Counted from the stretch's first letter, positions 49,673 through 59,557 are shown. The stretch: DNA of 64,000 nucleotides from Bacteroides ilei (GCF_900128495.1 NZ_LT635801.1:2411083-2475082), one strand, 5' to 3'. The notes: a model not told the origin generated them from the sequence alone. Translations and numbers: made by a program.

Positions 49673-50062
49673 CTAGGCCCTTTCCTTGCGGCGGCGCTCC
49701 TTGCGCATGTCTCCGCCCGCACGCCAGGAATTCCCGTCGGGCATCCCCCCGCAATGCTGCTCCCACGACCTTCCGCAGCACCTGCAGGGCGCCCCTTCCA
49801 CAAACTCACGGCACGCATTGCCGCATCTTTTCCGGCTGCGGGGCTTCACCCGTCGGGTCATCTTCACCAGCCGGGCCAGCAGGCGGTACGCCCTGTTCAT
49901 CAGCACCCACGAGTCATGCGAATAGTAATACTCCTCCGCCAGCTGCTCTACGGTTCTACACAGGAGCTTTACCAGCCCCATCTTCTGCCGGTGCGTCATC
50001 CGGTTCTCTTCACTCTTTCTTTCCGGGACGCCTGCGTCTTCCGGTTTCCTCATCTTTTTCAT
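49673..50062 (-). CDS. Small basic Cys-containing protein, uncertain gene
   Basis: A 129-codon minus-strand frame starting MKKMRKPEDAG. It is Arg/Lys-rich, with a possible Cys cluster (CGNACREF, CRCCGRSWEQHCGG) that could bind metal. I recognise no family. A plus-strand frame of similar length overlaps it. It is kept because of a plausible start after an AT-rich stretch, the strand matching the primase-like gene and helical text (LLCRTVEQLAEEYYYSHDSW) that reads like protein. Treat as tentative. Confidence 0.45.
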   Translation of the reverse strand: MKKMRKPEDAGVPERKSEENRMTHRQKMGLVKLLCRTVEQLAEEYYYSHDSWVLMNRAYRLLARLVKMTRRVKPRSRKRCGNACREFVEGAPCRCCGRSWEQHCGGMPDGNSWRAGGDMRKERRRKERA

Positions 50063-50239
50063 GGTAATAGATTTAAAAAAATATAAAAATAATAACTCCG
50101 GCCGATCTCCGCTGCCGCCGTAAGTGTTATAAATGACAGTTTTCTACGCGGCAATCGTTAAAATCGGACAAATAACTGCAAAATTAACACGGATAACCGC
50201 AATAACAGGCTTAATAAGGAAAAACAATTAACACACGGC

Positions 50240-50271
50240 TTTGCTTATTCCTTAAAATAGTGTTATTTTTG
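50240..50271 (+). promoter_or_regulatory. Promoter of the capsule/exopolysaccharide operon
   Basis: A -33 TTTG (50240-50243) is followed after 20 bases by the -7 box TATTTTTG (50264-50271), a full match to the Bacteroides consensus. The leader to the first gene would be about 85 bases. I see no inverted repeats flanking it, so it does not look like an invertible capsule promoter, and no UpxY/UpxZ-type genes are present. The rest of the ~300-base gap from 50063 shows nothing further. Confidence 0.75.
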
Positions 50272-50364
50272 CATCCGTTAATCCGCGTACGGGGGTATTG
50301 CGGTCCACCCCATAAAGGAAACCACGGAAACCAAACAAACAGTAAAAGAAGAACAAACGGAACC

Positions 50365-51771
50365 ATGAAGAATCCGAACATACACTTCAACAGTATCATC
50401 ATCACCTGTGTATTGCTGGGCGACATATTCATCTGCGGAGGGGTACTCTACCTGTTCAACGGGTGGGCACAGCTGTACGGCTGCTGCCCCGCGCTGACCG
50501 ACAACTTCCCCCAGATCCTGATCACCCTCCTTCTGTGCTACCTGGTATGTAACATCCGTCGGGGCGTGATCCTGCACCGCACCAAGGTGTACGCCTTCCA
50601 GATTGTGATGACGGTATTCAAGAACGTACTCCTTTTCGCCCTGCTCTCGGCGGTGGTGCTCATGGCGGGCAAATACCTCGACGCCATCAGCGTGATCTAC
50701 CTGGTCTACATTGTCATTACCTTCATAGTCATCTGCATATGGCGGCTCATGTTCCGCGCGCTGGTGAAGGAATACCGGCGTCACGGCGGCAACATGAAGC
50801 GCACGGTACTGGTGGGAAGCACCTCGAACAACCGCGAGCTGTTTCACGAGCTGACCGACGACCCGTCGACCGGATATTCCGTGCTGGGCTACTTCGACGA
50901 GGGGCCCAACCCCAAATTTCCCGAATGTACCTACCTGGGAAAGCCCGATGAGGTGATGCGGTGGCTGAGCATGCATCCGCAGGTGCACTACCTGTTCTGC
51001 TGCCTCCCCTCCCGCTACAGCGAGACCATCGTGCCCATCATCAACTACTGCGAGAACAACCTGGTGCACTTCTACAGTGTGCCCAACCTGCGCAACTACC
51101 TGCACAACCGGGTGTATTTCAACATGATGGGCAACGTGCCCTACCTCAGCCTCCGTCAGGACCCGCTGAGCCTGCCCGAGAACCGCCTGCTGAAGCGTGC
51201 CTTCGACGTGGTGTTCTCACTGCTCTTCCTGTGCACCCTGTTCATCCCCATCCTGATCATCGTGACCATCGTGACCAAGATCACCATGCCGGGACCGGTG
51301 TTCTTCCGCCAGAAACGGAACGGACTGAACGACAAGGAATTCTACTGCATCAAGTTCCGCTCCATGAAGGTGAACGCCCAGGCCGACACCCTGCAGGCCA
51401 CCAAGGACGACCCCCGCAAGACCCGCTGGGGGAACATCATGCGCAAGACCAACATAGACGAGCTGCCCCAGTTCATCAACGTACTGCTGGGCGACATGAG
51501 CATAGTGGGCCCGCGCCCGCACATGCTGAAGCATACCGAAGAATATTCACGGCTGATAGACAAGTATATGGTACGCCACTTCGTGAAACCGGGTATCACT
51601 GGCTGGAGCCAGGTTACCGGCTACCGGGGTGAGACCAAGGAACTCAAGGACATGGAAGGCCGCATTATAGGCGACATCTGGTACATCGAGCACTGGAGCT
51701 TCTGGCTGGACCTGTACATCATCTACAAGACCGTAGCGAACGCCGTACACGGCGAAAAGAACGCCTACTGA
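50365..51771 (+). CDS. Undecaprenyl-phosphate sugar phosphotransferase (WcaJ-like, polysaccharide initiation)
   Basis: A 468-residue protein from the ATG at 50365; the in-frame upstream extension has no membrane-protein character and lies in the leader. Membrane helices fill about 10-135. A CoA-binding_3/Rossmann-like domain follows (TVLVGSTSNNRELFHEL). After another membrane segment comes the PglC-like catalytic domain: FDVVFSLLFLCTLFIPILII, PGPVFFRQKRNG, FYCIKFRSMK, KTNIDELPQFINVLLGDMSI and VGPRPHM. These enzymes transfer sugar-1-phosphate from a UDP-sugar to undecaprenyl phosphate, the first step of capsule repeat-unit synthesis, at the inner membrane. First gene after the strong promoter. 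Confidence 0.95.
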   Translation: MKNPNIHFNSIIITCVLLGDIFICGGVLYLFNGWAQLYGCCPALTDNFPQILITLLLCYLVCNIRRGVILHRTKVYAFQIVMTVFKNVLLFALLSAVVLMAGKYLDAISVIYLVYIVITFIVICIWRLMFRALVKEYRRHGGNMKRTVLVGSTSNNRELFHELTDDPSTGYSVLGYFDEGPNPKFPECTYLGKPDEVMRWLSMHPQVHYLFCCLPSRYSETIVPIINYCENNLVHFYSVPNLRNYLHNRVYFNMMGNVPYLSLRQDPLSLPENRLLKRAFDVVFSLLFLCTLFIPILIIVTIVTKITMPGPVFFRQKRNGLNDKEFYCIKFRSMKVNAQADTLQATKDDPRKTRWGNIMRKTNIDELPQFINVLLGDMSIVGPRPHMLKHTEEYSRLIDKYMVRHFVKPGITGWSQVTGYRGETKELKDMEGRIIGDIWYIEHWSFWLDLYIIYKTVANAVHGEKNAY

Positions 51772-51949
51772 TACGCGGGCGTACCCCAACGGCGTATCGA
51801 CTATTTTTACGTAACCTCACCGCTTACCTTGCATCTTCTGCCGACGTGAAGATGGGACAGGTAACGGCGAAGCGCGCCCGGAAGTGAAGGCCCCGGATCC
51901 GCGCTTTAGAAACAAAAAACAAGTATATACTCACATAATTACAGACACA

Positions 51950-52381
51950 ATGATCATTGCCGTAGATTTCGACGGAACTATCGTCGAACACAAGTATCCT
52001 GCCATTGGGCGGGAAATTCCTTTTGCTATCGAAACCCTGAAGAAGCTGCAGGCGCAGCACAACAAGCTCATCCTGTGGAGCGTGCGTGAAGGACGCCTGC
52101 TCGACGAGGCGATAGCGTTCTGCCGCGAGCGGGGGCTGGAATTCTATGCCGTAAACCGCGACTACCCCGAAGAGGAGAAGGGACAGAACAACCATTACTC
52201 ACGGAAGCTGAAGGCCGATGTGTTCATAGACGACCGCAACCTGGGCGGACTGCCCGACTGGGGGACCATCTATGAAATGGTGACCCACAAGCTGAGTTAC
52301 GAAGATCTGATGAACCGGTATGAAGAGGACGCCGAGCCCCGGAAACCGAAAGGATTCCTTTCGCGCCTGCTGGGCAAATGA
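51950..52381 (+). CDS. Small HAD-like hydrolase (BT0820-like)
   Basis: A 143-residue protein from the ATG at 51950. The HAD motif I is IIAVDFDGTIVEH (D6, D8) and motif II is in KLILWSVREG. Motif IV-like acidic residues are in ADVFIDDRNLGG. There is no cap domain. The C-terminus is basic (KGFLSRLLGK). Similar small proteins are common in Bacteroides capsule loci; the substrate is unknown. It stands between the initiating transferase and Wza, about 178 bases after the former. Confidence 0.85.
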   Translation: MIIAVDFDGTIVEHKYPAIGREIPFAIETLKKLQAQHNKLILWSVREGRLLDEAIAFCRERGLEFYAVNRDYPEEEKGQNNHYSRKLKADVFIDDRNLGGLPDWGTIYEMVTHKLSYEDLMNRYEEDAEPRKPKGFLSRLLGK

Positions 52382-52430
52382 CCTTATTTTTTATCACTGG
52401 AAAACAAATCCGTAAATTATAGAAACTTGT

Positions 52431-53231
52431 ATGAAGAATATCAAAAGACTGACACTGATACTGGCGCTAGCCGCCGGACTGGCAGGATGCACCTCCTACA
52501 GGAACGTGCCCTACCTGCAGGACATCGAGACCGTGAACAACTACGGTAAGGAAATCCCCTTATACGACGCCAAGATCATGCCCAAGGACCTGCTGAGCAT
52601 TACGGTAAACACTACCGACCCGCAGGCGGCAGCTCCTTTCAACCTGACCGTGCAGACCCCGCTCAATGCTGCACAAACCAACATTTATACGACGTCATCT
52701 CCATCCTTACAGCAATACCTGGTAAACAACGAGGGGGAGATAGACTTCCCTGTACTGGGACGCCTCAAGGTGGGCGGACTTACCAAGAATGAGGCTGAAA
52801 GCCTAATCCGCGAAAAGCTGCAGCCCTACCTGAAAGAGACTCCCATCGTGACCGTGCGCATGGCGAACTACAAGATATCCGTGCTGGGTGAGGTGGCACA
52901 TCCCGGCAGCTTCACGGTGAGCAACGAGAAGGTGAACGTGCTGGAAGCCCTGGCCATGGCAGGCGACATGACGGTGTACGGCGTGCGTACCAACGTGAAG
53001 CTGATCCGGGAGGACGCCGAAGGCAAGCGCGAGATCATCCCGCTGGACCTCACCAAGAGCGACCTGGTGCTCTCGCCCTACTTCTACCTGCGGCAGAACG
53101 ACATCCTCTACGTGACCCCGAACGAGACCAAGGCGAAAAGCTCCGACATCGGCACCACCACCACCACGTGGATATCCGCCACGTCCATCCTGATCTCGCT
53201 CGCCAGCCTGATCGTGACCATATTGCGATAA
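52431..53231 (+). CDS. wza: Wza-type polysaccharide export lipoprotein
   Basis: A 266-residue lipoprotein (MKNIKRLTLILALAAGLAGC, lipidated C20). A polysaccharide-export domain spans about 40-135 (IMPKDLLSITVNTTDP, NEGEIDFPVLGRLKVGGLTK). An SLBB-type domain follows (KISVLGEVAHPGSFTVSNEK). A C-terminal hydrophobic helix lies at about 245-264 (ISATSILISLASLIVTIL). It forms the outer-membrane export channel together with the Wzc protein encoded 39 bases downstream. It is shorter than E. coli Wza, as usual in Bacteroidetes. Confidence 0.95.
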   Translation: MKNIKRLTLILALAAGLAGCTSYRNVPYLQDIETVNNYGKEIPLYDAKIMPKDLLSITVNTTDPQAAAPFNLTVQTPLNAAQTNIYTTSSPSLQQYLVNNEGEIDFPVLGRLKVGGLTKNEAESLIREKLQPYLKETPIVTVRMANYKISVLGEVAHPGSFTVSNEKVNVLEALAMAGDMTVYGVRTNVKLIREDAEGKREIIPLDLTKSDLVLSPYFYLRQNDILYVTPNETKAKSSDIGTTTTTWISATSILISLASLIVTILR

Positions 53232-53270
53232 CCAGAATGAAATCATCAAACGACAAAGAAACCGAACGAT

Positions 53271-55730
53271 ATGACTGAAATACAAGACCCGAATACCGAA
53301 CAGCAGCACGAAGAAAGCATCAACCTGTATGCCATCTTCTTCAAGTACCTGGCTTACTGGCCCTGGTTTGTGGCAAGCGTCGTGGCGTGCCTCGTCATCG
53401 CCTTTGTGTACCTGCGCTACCAGGCACCCGTATATAACGTCACTTCCGCCGTCCTCATCAAGGAGGAAGATTCCCGCAGCAAAGGCATGAATGCGGCGGG
53501 AGGAGCCTTCGAGGCCCTGCAGAGCATGGGCGGCTTCTCCATGAGCAACAACTTCGACAACGAGCTGCAGATCCTGCAGAGCCGCACCCTCATCCGCAAG
53601 GTGGTGACCCGGCTGGGCCTGTACATCTCCACCGCCGAGAGGCGGATGACGGGCTACGACCTTCCGTTATACAAGGACTCCCCCATCGAGGTGTACATGG
53701 CACCCCTGGAAGCCGAGAAACTGGAAGCAGGGGCGAAACTGAATTTGGACTACAGCCCTGAAGGCAAGCTGCGCGTAAAGGTACGCTATACGCTTAATGG
53801 GGAAAAGCAGGAGACCGCCCAGGACTTTGACAAGCTGCCCGCCGTATTCCCCACCCCCGCCGGCGTGTTCAGCTTCACCCTGAACGACTCCATCCTGACC
53901 GGATGGAAGAAAGCCCATAGCGGAGACATCCGGCTGAGCGCGTATGTGGGTTCTCCATCCGCCGTGGCGAAGGCCTACGGAGCTAACCTGAGTGTGGAAG
54001 CCACTTCAAAGACCACCACCATCGCCCAGATATCGGTACAGAACACCGACAAGCAACGCGCCGTGGACTTCATCAACTGCCTGGTGGCGTTCTATAACCA
54101 GGACGCCAACGACGAAAAGAACGAGGTGGCGCAGAAGTCGGCGGAATTCATCGAGGAGCGCATCGGCATCATCAACCAGGAACTGGGCAGCACCGAAAGC
54201 CAGCTCGCCGCCTTCAAGCAGAAATCAGGGCTGACCGACATCACCAGCGACGCCCAAATGGCCCTGCAGGAAAACTCCAAGTACGAGCAGCTGCGCATCG
54301 AGAACCAGACCCAGATCCGCCTGGTGGAGTTCCTGCGCGACTACATCAACAACCCCGCCAACGAGCAGGAAGTGATTCCTTCGAACGTGGGCCTGCAGGA
54401 CCAGAACCTGAGCACGGTGATCGACCAGTATAACAACATGATCATCGAGCGCAAGCGTCTGCTGCGCACCTCATCGGAAAACAACCCTGCCGTAATCAAC
54501 ATGAACACCGGCATCGAGGCGATGCGCACCAACGTACGCACCACGGTGGCGAGTGTGCTGAAAGGGCTCCAGATCAGCCAGACGAACATCGACCGCCAGG
54601 CACGCAAGTTCGAAGGCCGCATCAGCAGCGCCCCCCAGCAGGAGAAGGAATTCCTGAGCATCGCCCGCCAGCAGGAAATCAAGGCCCAGCTCTACATCAT
54701 GCTGCTGCAGAAGCGGGAGGAAAACGCCATCACCCTGGCGGCTACCGCCACCAACGGGCGCATCATCGAAGAAGCACAGGCTGATCCCTACCCTGTTTCG
54801 CCCAAGAAGAAGATTATCGCCCTGGCGGCCCTGGTCATCGGCCTGGGCATTCCGGTAGGTTTCGTCTACCTACGTGACCTACTCAAGTACAAGATAGAGA
54901 ACCGGGAGGACGTAGAGAAACTGACCGACGTATCCATCCTGGCGGAACTGCCCCGTGGCAAGAAGCCCGAAAAGGGAGCCATCGTGGTACGCGAGAACAA
55001 GAACGACATCATGGAAGAGACCTTCCGCGGCCTGCGCACCAACCTGCTGTTCATGCTGGAGAAGGGGCAGAAGGTAATCCTCTTCTCCTCCACCCAGCCG
55101 GGCGAAGGGAAATCGTTCGTGGCGGGAAACACCGCCGTCTCACTTGCCTTCCTGGGCAAGAAAGTCATCATAGTTGGTATGGATATCCGCAAGCCCGGAT
55201 TGAACAAGGTATTCAACCTGAGCCGCCGTGCCGAGGGTATCACCAACTACCTGAGCGACCCCGAACACGTCAACCTATTCGACATGATCCAGCGTTCCGA
55301 CATCAGCCCGAACCTGGACATCCTGCCGGGCGGACCGGTCCCCCCCAACCCCACCGAGCTGGTGGCACGCACCGTGCTGGAAGACGCCATCAACCAACTG
55401 AAGGAACGCTATGACTACGTCATCCTCGACACCGCCCCCATCGGAATGGTGACGGATACCGCCATCATCGGCCGTGTAGCCGACATGTGCGTGTACGTAT
55501 GCCGTGCCGACGTGACCCCCAAAGCCGGCTACCGCTACATCAACGTGCTACGTGACGAACATAAGTTCCCGAAACTGGCTACCGTGATCAACGATATTGA
55601 CATGAGCAAGCGAAAGAATAGTTATGGTTACGGATATGGTGCAAAATATGGCTATGGTTATGGCTATGGTTATGGCTATGGTTTTGAAGCAAACAAGAAG
55701 TCCGGCTCAAAGAAAAATACAGAGGCTTAG
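53271..55730 (+). CDS. wzc: Wzc-type polysaccharide co-polymerase and tyrosine autokinase
   Basis: An 819-residue inner-membrane protein. TM1 is at about 27-47 (YLAYWPWFVASVVACLVIAF). The Wzz periplasmic domain with long coiled coils fills the middle. TM2 is near 512-532 (IIALAALVIGLGIPVGFVYL). The BY-kinase domain has Walker A STQPGEGKS (about 605-613), Walker A' VGMDIRKPG and Walker B VILDTAPIG. The C-terminal tail carries a Tyr-Gly run from about 783 (GYGYGAK then YG six times), the autophosphorylation cluster. It controls chain length and export with Wza. Confidence 0.96.
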   Translation: MTEIQDPNTEQQHEESINLYAIFFKYLAYWPWFVASVVACLVIAFVYLRYQAPVYNVTSAVLIKEEDSRSKGMNAAGGAFEALQSMGGFSMSNNFDNELQILQSRTLIRKVVTRLGLYISTAERRMTGYDLPLYKDSPIEVYMAPLEAEKLEAGAKLNLDYSPEGKLRVKVRYTLNGEKQETAQDFDKLPAVFPTPAGVFSFTLNDSILTGWKKAHSGDIRLSAYVGSPSAVAKAYGANLSVEATSKTTTIAQISVQNTDKQRAVDFINCLVAFYNQDANDEKNEVAQKSAEFIEERIGIINQELGSTESQLAAFKQKSGLTDITSDAQMALQENSKYEQLRIENQTQIRLVEFLRDYINNPANEQEVIPSNVGLQDQNLSTVIDQYNNMIIERKRLLRTSSENNPAVINMNTGIEAMRTNVRTTVASVLKGLQISQTNIDRQARKFEGRISSAPQQEKEFLSIARQQEIKAQLYIMLLQKREENAITLAATATNGRIIEEAQADPYPVSPKKKIIALAALVIGLGIPVGFVYLRDLLKYKIENREDVEKLTDVSILAELPRGKKPEKGAIVVRENKNDIMEETFRGLRTNLLFMLEKGQKVILFSSTQPGEGKSFVAGNTAVSLAFLGKKVIIVGMDIRKPGLNKVFNLSRRAEGITNYLSDPEHVNLFDMIQRSDISPNLDILPGGPVPPNPTELVARTVLEDAINQLKERYDYVILDTAPIGMVTDTAIIGRVADMCVYVCRADVTPKAGYRYINVLRDEHKFPKLATVINDIDMSKRKNSYGYGYGAKYGYGYGYGYGYGFEANKKSGSKKNTEA
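55647..55682 (+). repeat. Six tandem hexamers encoding Tyr-Gly in the Wzc tail
   Basis: TATGGC and TATGGT alternate six times, in frame, encoding (YG)6. Slippage by whole hexamers would change the number of Tyr residues without breaking the frame. Confidence 0.9.
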
Positions 55731-55736
55731 TCAGTC

Positions 55737-55761
55737 GCCGGCAGATTTAAAATCTGCCGGC
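55737..55761 (+). terminator. Hairpin after wzc
   Basis: A perfect 10-bp stem (GCCGGCAGAT with ATCTGCCGGC) and a 5-base loop, 7 bases after the wzc stop. No T run follows, so it may attenuate transcription rather than fully terminate it, or stabilise the upstream mRNA. It marks the change to AT-rich DNA. Confidence 0.5.
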
Positions 55762-55914
55762 ACAAATATGCATTCAATCTGATTCGTAATTCGATAGAAA
55801 TTGCCGAAGAATAGGAAAATTCTTTGTTAAGTTAACCGATACATAATTAGGGAGTTCTTTAAGCAAATTTATAATAAAATTAAATGAAAGATTCTTCAAG
55901 ATTTAAGTAAAGTA

Positions 55915-57438
55915 ATGTCCGACAACTTCAATAAAAACAGAATATTCAAGAATACCATTCTACTCTATGTCAGAATGTTATTCACCATGTGGCTCAATCT
56001 TTATACCACAAGACTTGTATTAGCAAATCTTGGTGTAGATGATATGGGAGTATATGGAGTTGTAGGCAGCTTAACCAGCATGTTTACCGTGTTTACTAAT
56101 GGTATAACAGATTCCATACAGAGGTTTATAACATTCGAACTGGGGAAAAAGGACGGAAACACAAACAATGTCTTTTGTACATCCATCAATTTATTATTCA
56201 TAGTATCAATAGCATTAGCAATATTACTTGAAACTGCTGGCATATGGATCCTCAACAATAAAATTAATATACCGGAAGATTCTATGGATGCTGCTTTCTG
56301 GGTATATCAATTCTCAATATTTGCTTGCTTGGTGAATATTATCAGTATTCCTTATAATGCACTCATTATAGCGCATGAAAAGATGAATGCCTTTGCAGCT
56401 ATATCAATTATTCAAGTAATTCTGACATGTGCGTCGGCTTATAGCCTCTCTTTCTTCAATGATAATAAGTTGTTTGTCTATGCTTTATTAACAGCCATTG
56501 TTGGTGTATTGATACGTATTATTTATCAGATATATTGTCATTACAAATTTAGCGAAGCAAAATATAAATTTCTCATAGACAGGCAACTGATAAAGGATAT
56601 AGGAAAATATGCGAGTATTTCAACAATATCATCCGTATTACATCTGATTGCATATCAGGGAATAACATTTGTCATAAATTGGACATTCGGAGTAACTTTG
56701 AATGCCGTTTATAATATTGCTATGCAATTAAAAAACTCAACATTGTCTTTCTCCCTTAATTTATTAAAAGCAATTTCCCCACAAATAACCAAAACGTATG
56801 CAAGCGGAGAAATAGAAGTACACAAGAACTTGGTATATACAGGAAGTAAGTTAGAAACTTTTTTAATCTTATTTATTATGATACCATTCCTTTTCAAGAC
56901 TGAATATATAATGAATTTATGGTTAGGTGAAGTTCCTGAATATACAATTGCTTTTGTAAAAGCAATTATTTTTATCAGTCTTATTTATTCTGCTTTCGAA
57001 CCAATAAGAACTGCAGTTTTGACAACCGGCAGAATAACGAAATTTATGATTATACCTAATGGCTTCTATCTTTTAGTCCTTCCAATAGGATATGCAATTG
57101 GCAAATTATCTGAGAACCCAACATTTATGATTGTCTCCATTACCTTAATGGAAACAATCACATGCATATTAAGGATTTATTTCGCATCTAAAGTAACAAC
57201 TTTACAGATAAAAGAAATTACAAAAAAAATAGTATTCCCTGCTTTCATGGTTGCAGTATTTTCTTGTGCTATATGTTATCTGCTGTGTATAATCTGTAGT
57301 AATGATTTATTTGGATTATGCATAATACTCTTTACAAATAGTTTATCACTTATAGGAATTATTTATTTGATAGGGCTATCAAATAAAGAAAGAAATACAG
57401 TCAATAATATTTTTTCTAAAATATTAAACAAGAAATAA
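55915..57438 (+). CDS. Oligosaccharide flippase (Wzx-like, MATE/MOP superfamily)
   Basis: A 507-residue membrane protein with about 12-14 hydrophobic helices spread evenly along it. The start resembles polysaccharide-transport proteins of this superfamily (NTILLYVRMLFTMWLNLYTT, RLVLANLGVDDMGVYGVVGS). It should flip undecaprenyl-linked repeat units across the inner membrane. The gene is visibly AT-rich compared with wza/wzc, as serotype-specific capsule genes usually are, suggesting exchange by transfer. Confidence 0.9.
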   Translation: MSDNFNKNRIFKNTILLYVRMLFTMWLNLYTTRLVLANLGVDDMGVYGVVGSLTSMFTVFTNGITDSIQRFITFELGKKDGNTNNVFCTSINLLFIVSIALAILLETAGIWILNNKINIPEDSMDAAFWVYQFSIFACLVNIISIPYNALIIAHEKMNAFAAISIIQVILTCASAYSLSFFNDNKLFVYALLTAIVGVLIRIIYQIYCHYKFSEAKYKFLIDRQLIKDIGKYASISTISSVLHLIAYQGITFVINWTFGVTLNAVYNIAMQLKNSTLSFSLNLLKAISPQITKTYASGEIEVHKNLVYTGSKLETFLILFIMIPFLFKTEYIMNLWLGEVPEYTIAFVKAIIFISLIYSAFEPIRTAVLTTGRITKFMIIPNGFYLLVLPIGYAIGKLSENPTFMIVSITLMETITCILRIYFASKVTTLQIKEITKKIVFPAFMVAVFSCAICYLLCIICSNDLFGLCIILFTNSLSLIGIIYLIGLSNKERNTVNNIFSKILNKK

Positions 57439-57755
57439 TCATGATACTACAGGTAAAGATATAGAAATAACATCTCAACTGGATTTATAATTTTAAAACA
57501 TGTCAGACCTAACTTTTGTGCAACAATCACGCGTTTTAAATGCTCTTCGCTTCCCCTTGGCATGCATGGTAGTGATTATCCATTGCAAAATCAATCCCGA
57601 AAATTGGATTTTACCTAATTGGTTTCAATTAACAGGTGAAGAATTTAGTGCTGCTATACAAATCTTACTATCTACCATATTCAGTGGAGTTGCAGTACCA
57701 ACATTTTATTTATTATCTGGATATTTCTTTTTTTATCACATAAAATCTTTTAATT

Positions 57756-57771
57756 TATATATATATATATA
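57756..57771 (+). repeat. (TA)8 dinucleotide tract at the acyltransferase frameshift
   Basis: Eight TA units lie exactly where the reading frame is lost. Adding one unit, or removing two, would restore the frame from part 1 to part 2, so a slippage origin is likely. Confidence 0.8.
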
Positions 57772-58235
57772 AATTAAAAAAACGGATATACACGTTGCTT
57801 ATTCCTTATTTATCATGGAATCTCTTGTATATTCTATATATCCTACTGCAAAAGGTTGCCGCCTCTTGCTTGAATTTAAATGATAAGCCTGTACGATCAA
57901 ATATCTCAGACTTTTTTAAGAATAATGGTTATTTACACATGTTATGGGACTGTCAGATTTGGGAGTTAGTTAATGCCAATATATTAGGGTATAACAGCCT
58001 TAATAGCGGCCCTATTCTAATTCCAATGTGGTTTATTCGAGATCTTATTATAGTAGTAATCATTTCACCCATTATTTTTACAGCATTACGTAAATTTAAA
58101 TATTGGTTTATTATAGCATTAGGTATATGCTATATAACTAAAATATGGCCCAATATCCATGGATTTTCCATTGATGCTATATTTTTCTTTAGTTCTGGAG
58201 CTTATTTCAGTATCTATACTAAAAATATGATAAAT

Positions 58236-59557
58236 CATTAGTGTCCCGTTAAAATCGGGACAAATTAATATTAATCAAACAATCCCGGAAAAAGGGAAGA
58301 ATTGAGTTCTTTGACATCGTTGAAATTAGTCTTATCAAACAGTTCCTTAAGGCATGTTTTGTCCGTAAGAGAAATGCTTAGAATTTGTAGAACTTCATAT
58401 GTTGACCGTTCCAGTTGCATATCATGTTGCACTATAGCAACAAGGCAATAACTGATAATGGCAGTACTGATTTGGATTCGAACAGCGTTCTCCGTAGTAC
58501 CCCAAAACTTCTTAATTTTGAGGTGCTGCTTTAGCCATTTGAAGAACAACTCAACCTGCCAGCGGTTTTTATACAGTTCGACGATTTCAAGTGAAGTGAG
58601 ATGAAAAGCATTGGTAAGAAAGACAAACTCTCTATCCTGATTTTCGTCTCTGTACTTCACTAAGCGCAACCGCTCAGGATACTTCTGCCGAGTGATTATG
58701 TCGGTAAGTTCTATTACAGAATCGGTAAGTACATTCTTTGGCAATCTGCGTCTCCATCGGATACATTTAAACTGTAGATTCTTCTTGGCTCTCACCACAA
58801 AGAAAGACTCGTGCAAATGTATCTTATAGAGTTCTTTGAAGGCATTGTAACCACGGTCAAACACATAGTAAGACTCTGATTCATAAGGAATATACTTCAT
58901 TGCTTTTGAATCGTGGACAGATGCTGTAGAGAAGTGGAAGTATGCTGGGACTTGTGCTTCCAAGTCATACAACACATGAGCTTTTACACCACCTTTCTTC
59001 TTACGAAACTTGGCCCACCAAAAGATAGACAGACATAAAGGTATTGTCGTAGAATCGAAAGCATACACATGCCCTTTCAACTTAAAAATATCTGTTGCCT
59101 GTTTTTTCCGAGCCTGTTCCATCATGAAGAATGCAAAGTCTTCAAAGATGCGGTAATCTCGATTTTGGTTGGCTGAAGCAAATGTCGTTTTAGCAATAGG
59201 ATTCCGTCCTATTCCAAGATGATAGCATTTGGTATGATGCGCTTCCAGCGCCACGACTACATCGCGTAAACTTTCACGATTACTAAGCTGACCAAACATC
59301 AGTGCAAGAAGTTGGTTCCAGCACGTGAATGACTTGACATACCGATTGCCATTGTATTTGTCAACTAAGTGGCGAAACTTATCTTTATCAAGAAATTCTA
59401 CCAATTGGGCAAAGATATATTTGTTTTTGTTCATATGCAGTCTATCTTATAGACTACAATGTAGCAATTTCAAATCGTCGCACCCTAAAAATGCTTGTAA
59501 AAGACTATATTTCAACTATTTCAAAGACCGATTCCCTTTTTTAACGGGACAGTAGTG
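58236..59557. mobile_element. IS4-family insertion sequence (about 1322 bp)
   Basis: Imperfect 19-bp terminal inverted repeats (17 of 19 matching; the inner 13 bases TGTCCCGTTAAAA are perfect) lie at both ends. A 9-bp target duplication ATGATAAAT flanks them at 58227-58235 and 59558-59566. It contains one intact transposase gene on the minus strand and interrupts the acyltransferase gene. Confidence 0.92.
58271..59434 (-). CDS. IS4-family DDE transposase with N-terminal DUF4372
   Basis: A 387-residue protein that appears complete. The N-terminal part matches DUF4372 (FAQLVEFLDKDKFRHLVDKY, SFTCWNQLLALMFGQLSNRE). The catalytic triad is visible: first Asp in HVYAFDSTTIPLCLS, second Asp in YYVFDRGYNAF, and Glu in YKNRWQVELFFKWLKQHLKI (the Y-x2-R-x3-E-x6-K signature). 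Perfect inner terminal repeats and an intact frame suggest the element can still move. Confidence 0.95.
   Translation of the reverse strand: MNKNKYIFAQLVEFLDKDKFRHLVDKYNGNRYVKSFTCWNQLLALMFGQLSNRESLRDVVVALEAHHTKCYHLGIGRNPIAKTTFASANQNRDYRIFEDFAFFMMEQARKKQATDIFKLKGHVYAFDSTTIPLCLSIFWWAKFRKKKGGVKAHVLYDLEAQVPAYFHFSTASVHDSKAMKYIPYESESYYVFDRGYNAFKELYKIHLHESFFVVRAKKNLQFKCIRWRRRLPKNVLTDSVIELTDIITRQKYPERLRLVKYRDENQDREFVFLTNAFHLTSLEIVELYKNRWQVELFFKWLKQHLKIKKFWGTTENAVRIQISTAIISYCLVAIVQHDMQLERSTYEVLQILSISLTDKTCLKELFDKTNFNDVKELNSSLFPGLFD

Noticed and set aside
50260-50364. N-terminal extension of the initiating phosphotransferase
   Set aside because: It would begin upstream of or at the -7 box and has no membrane-protein character; the ATG at 50365 is the sensible start.
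50063-50364. Invertible capsule promoter
   Set aside because: No flanking inverted repeats or nearby invertase gene could be seen around the promoter at 50240-50271.
50278-51105. 275-codon minus-strand frame over the initiating transferase
   Set aside because: It is antisense to a strongly supported membrane transferase; His/Val/Gln-rich shadow text.
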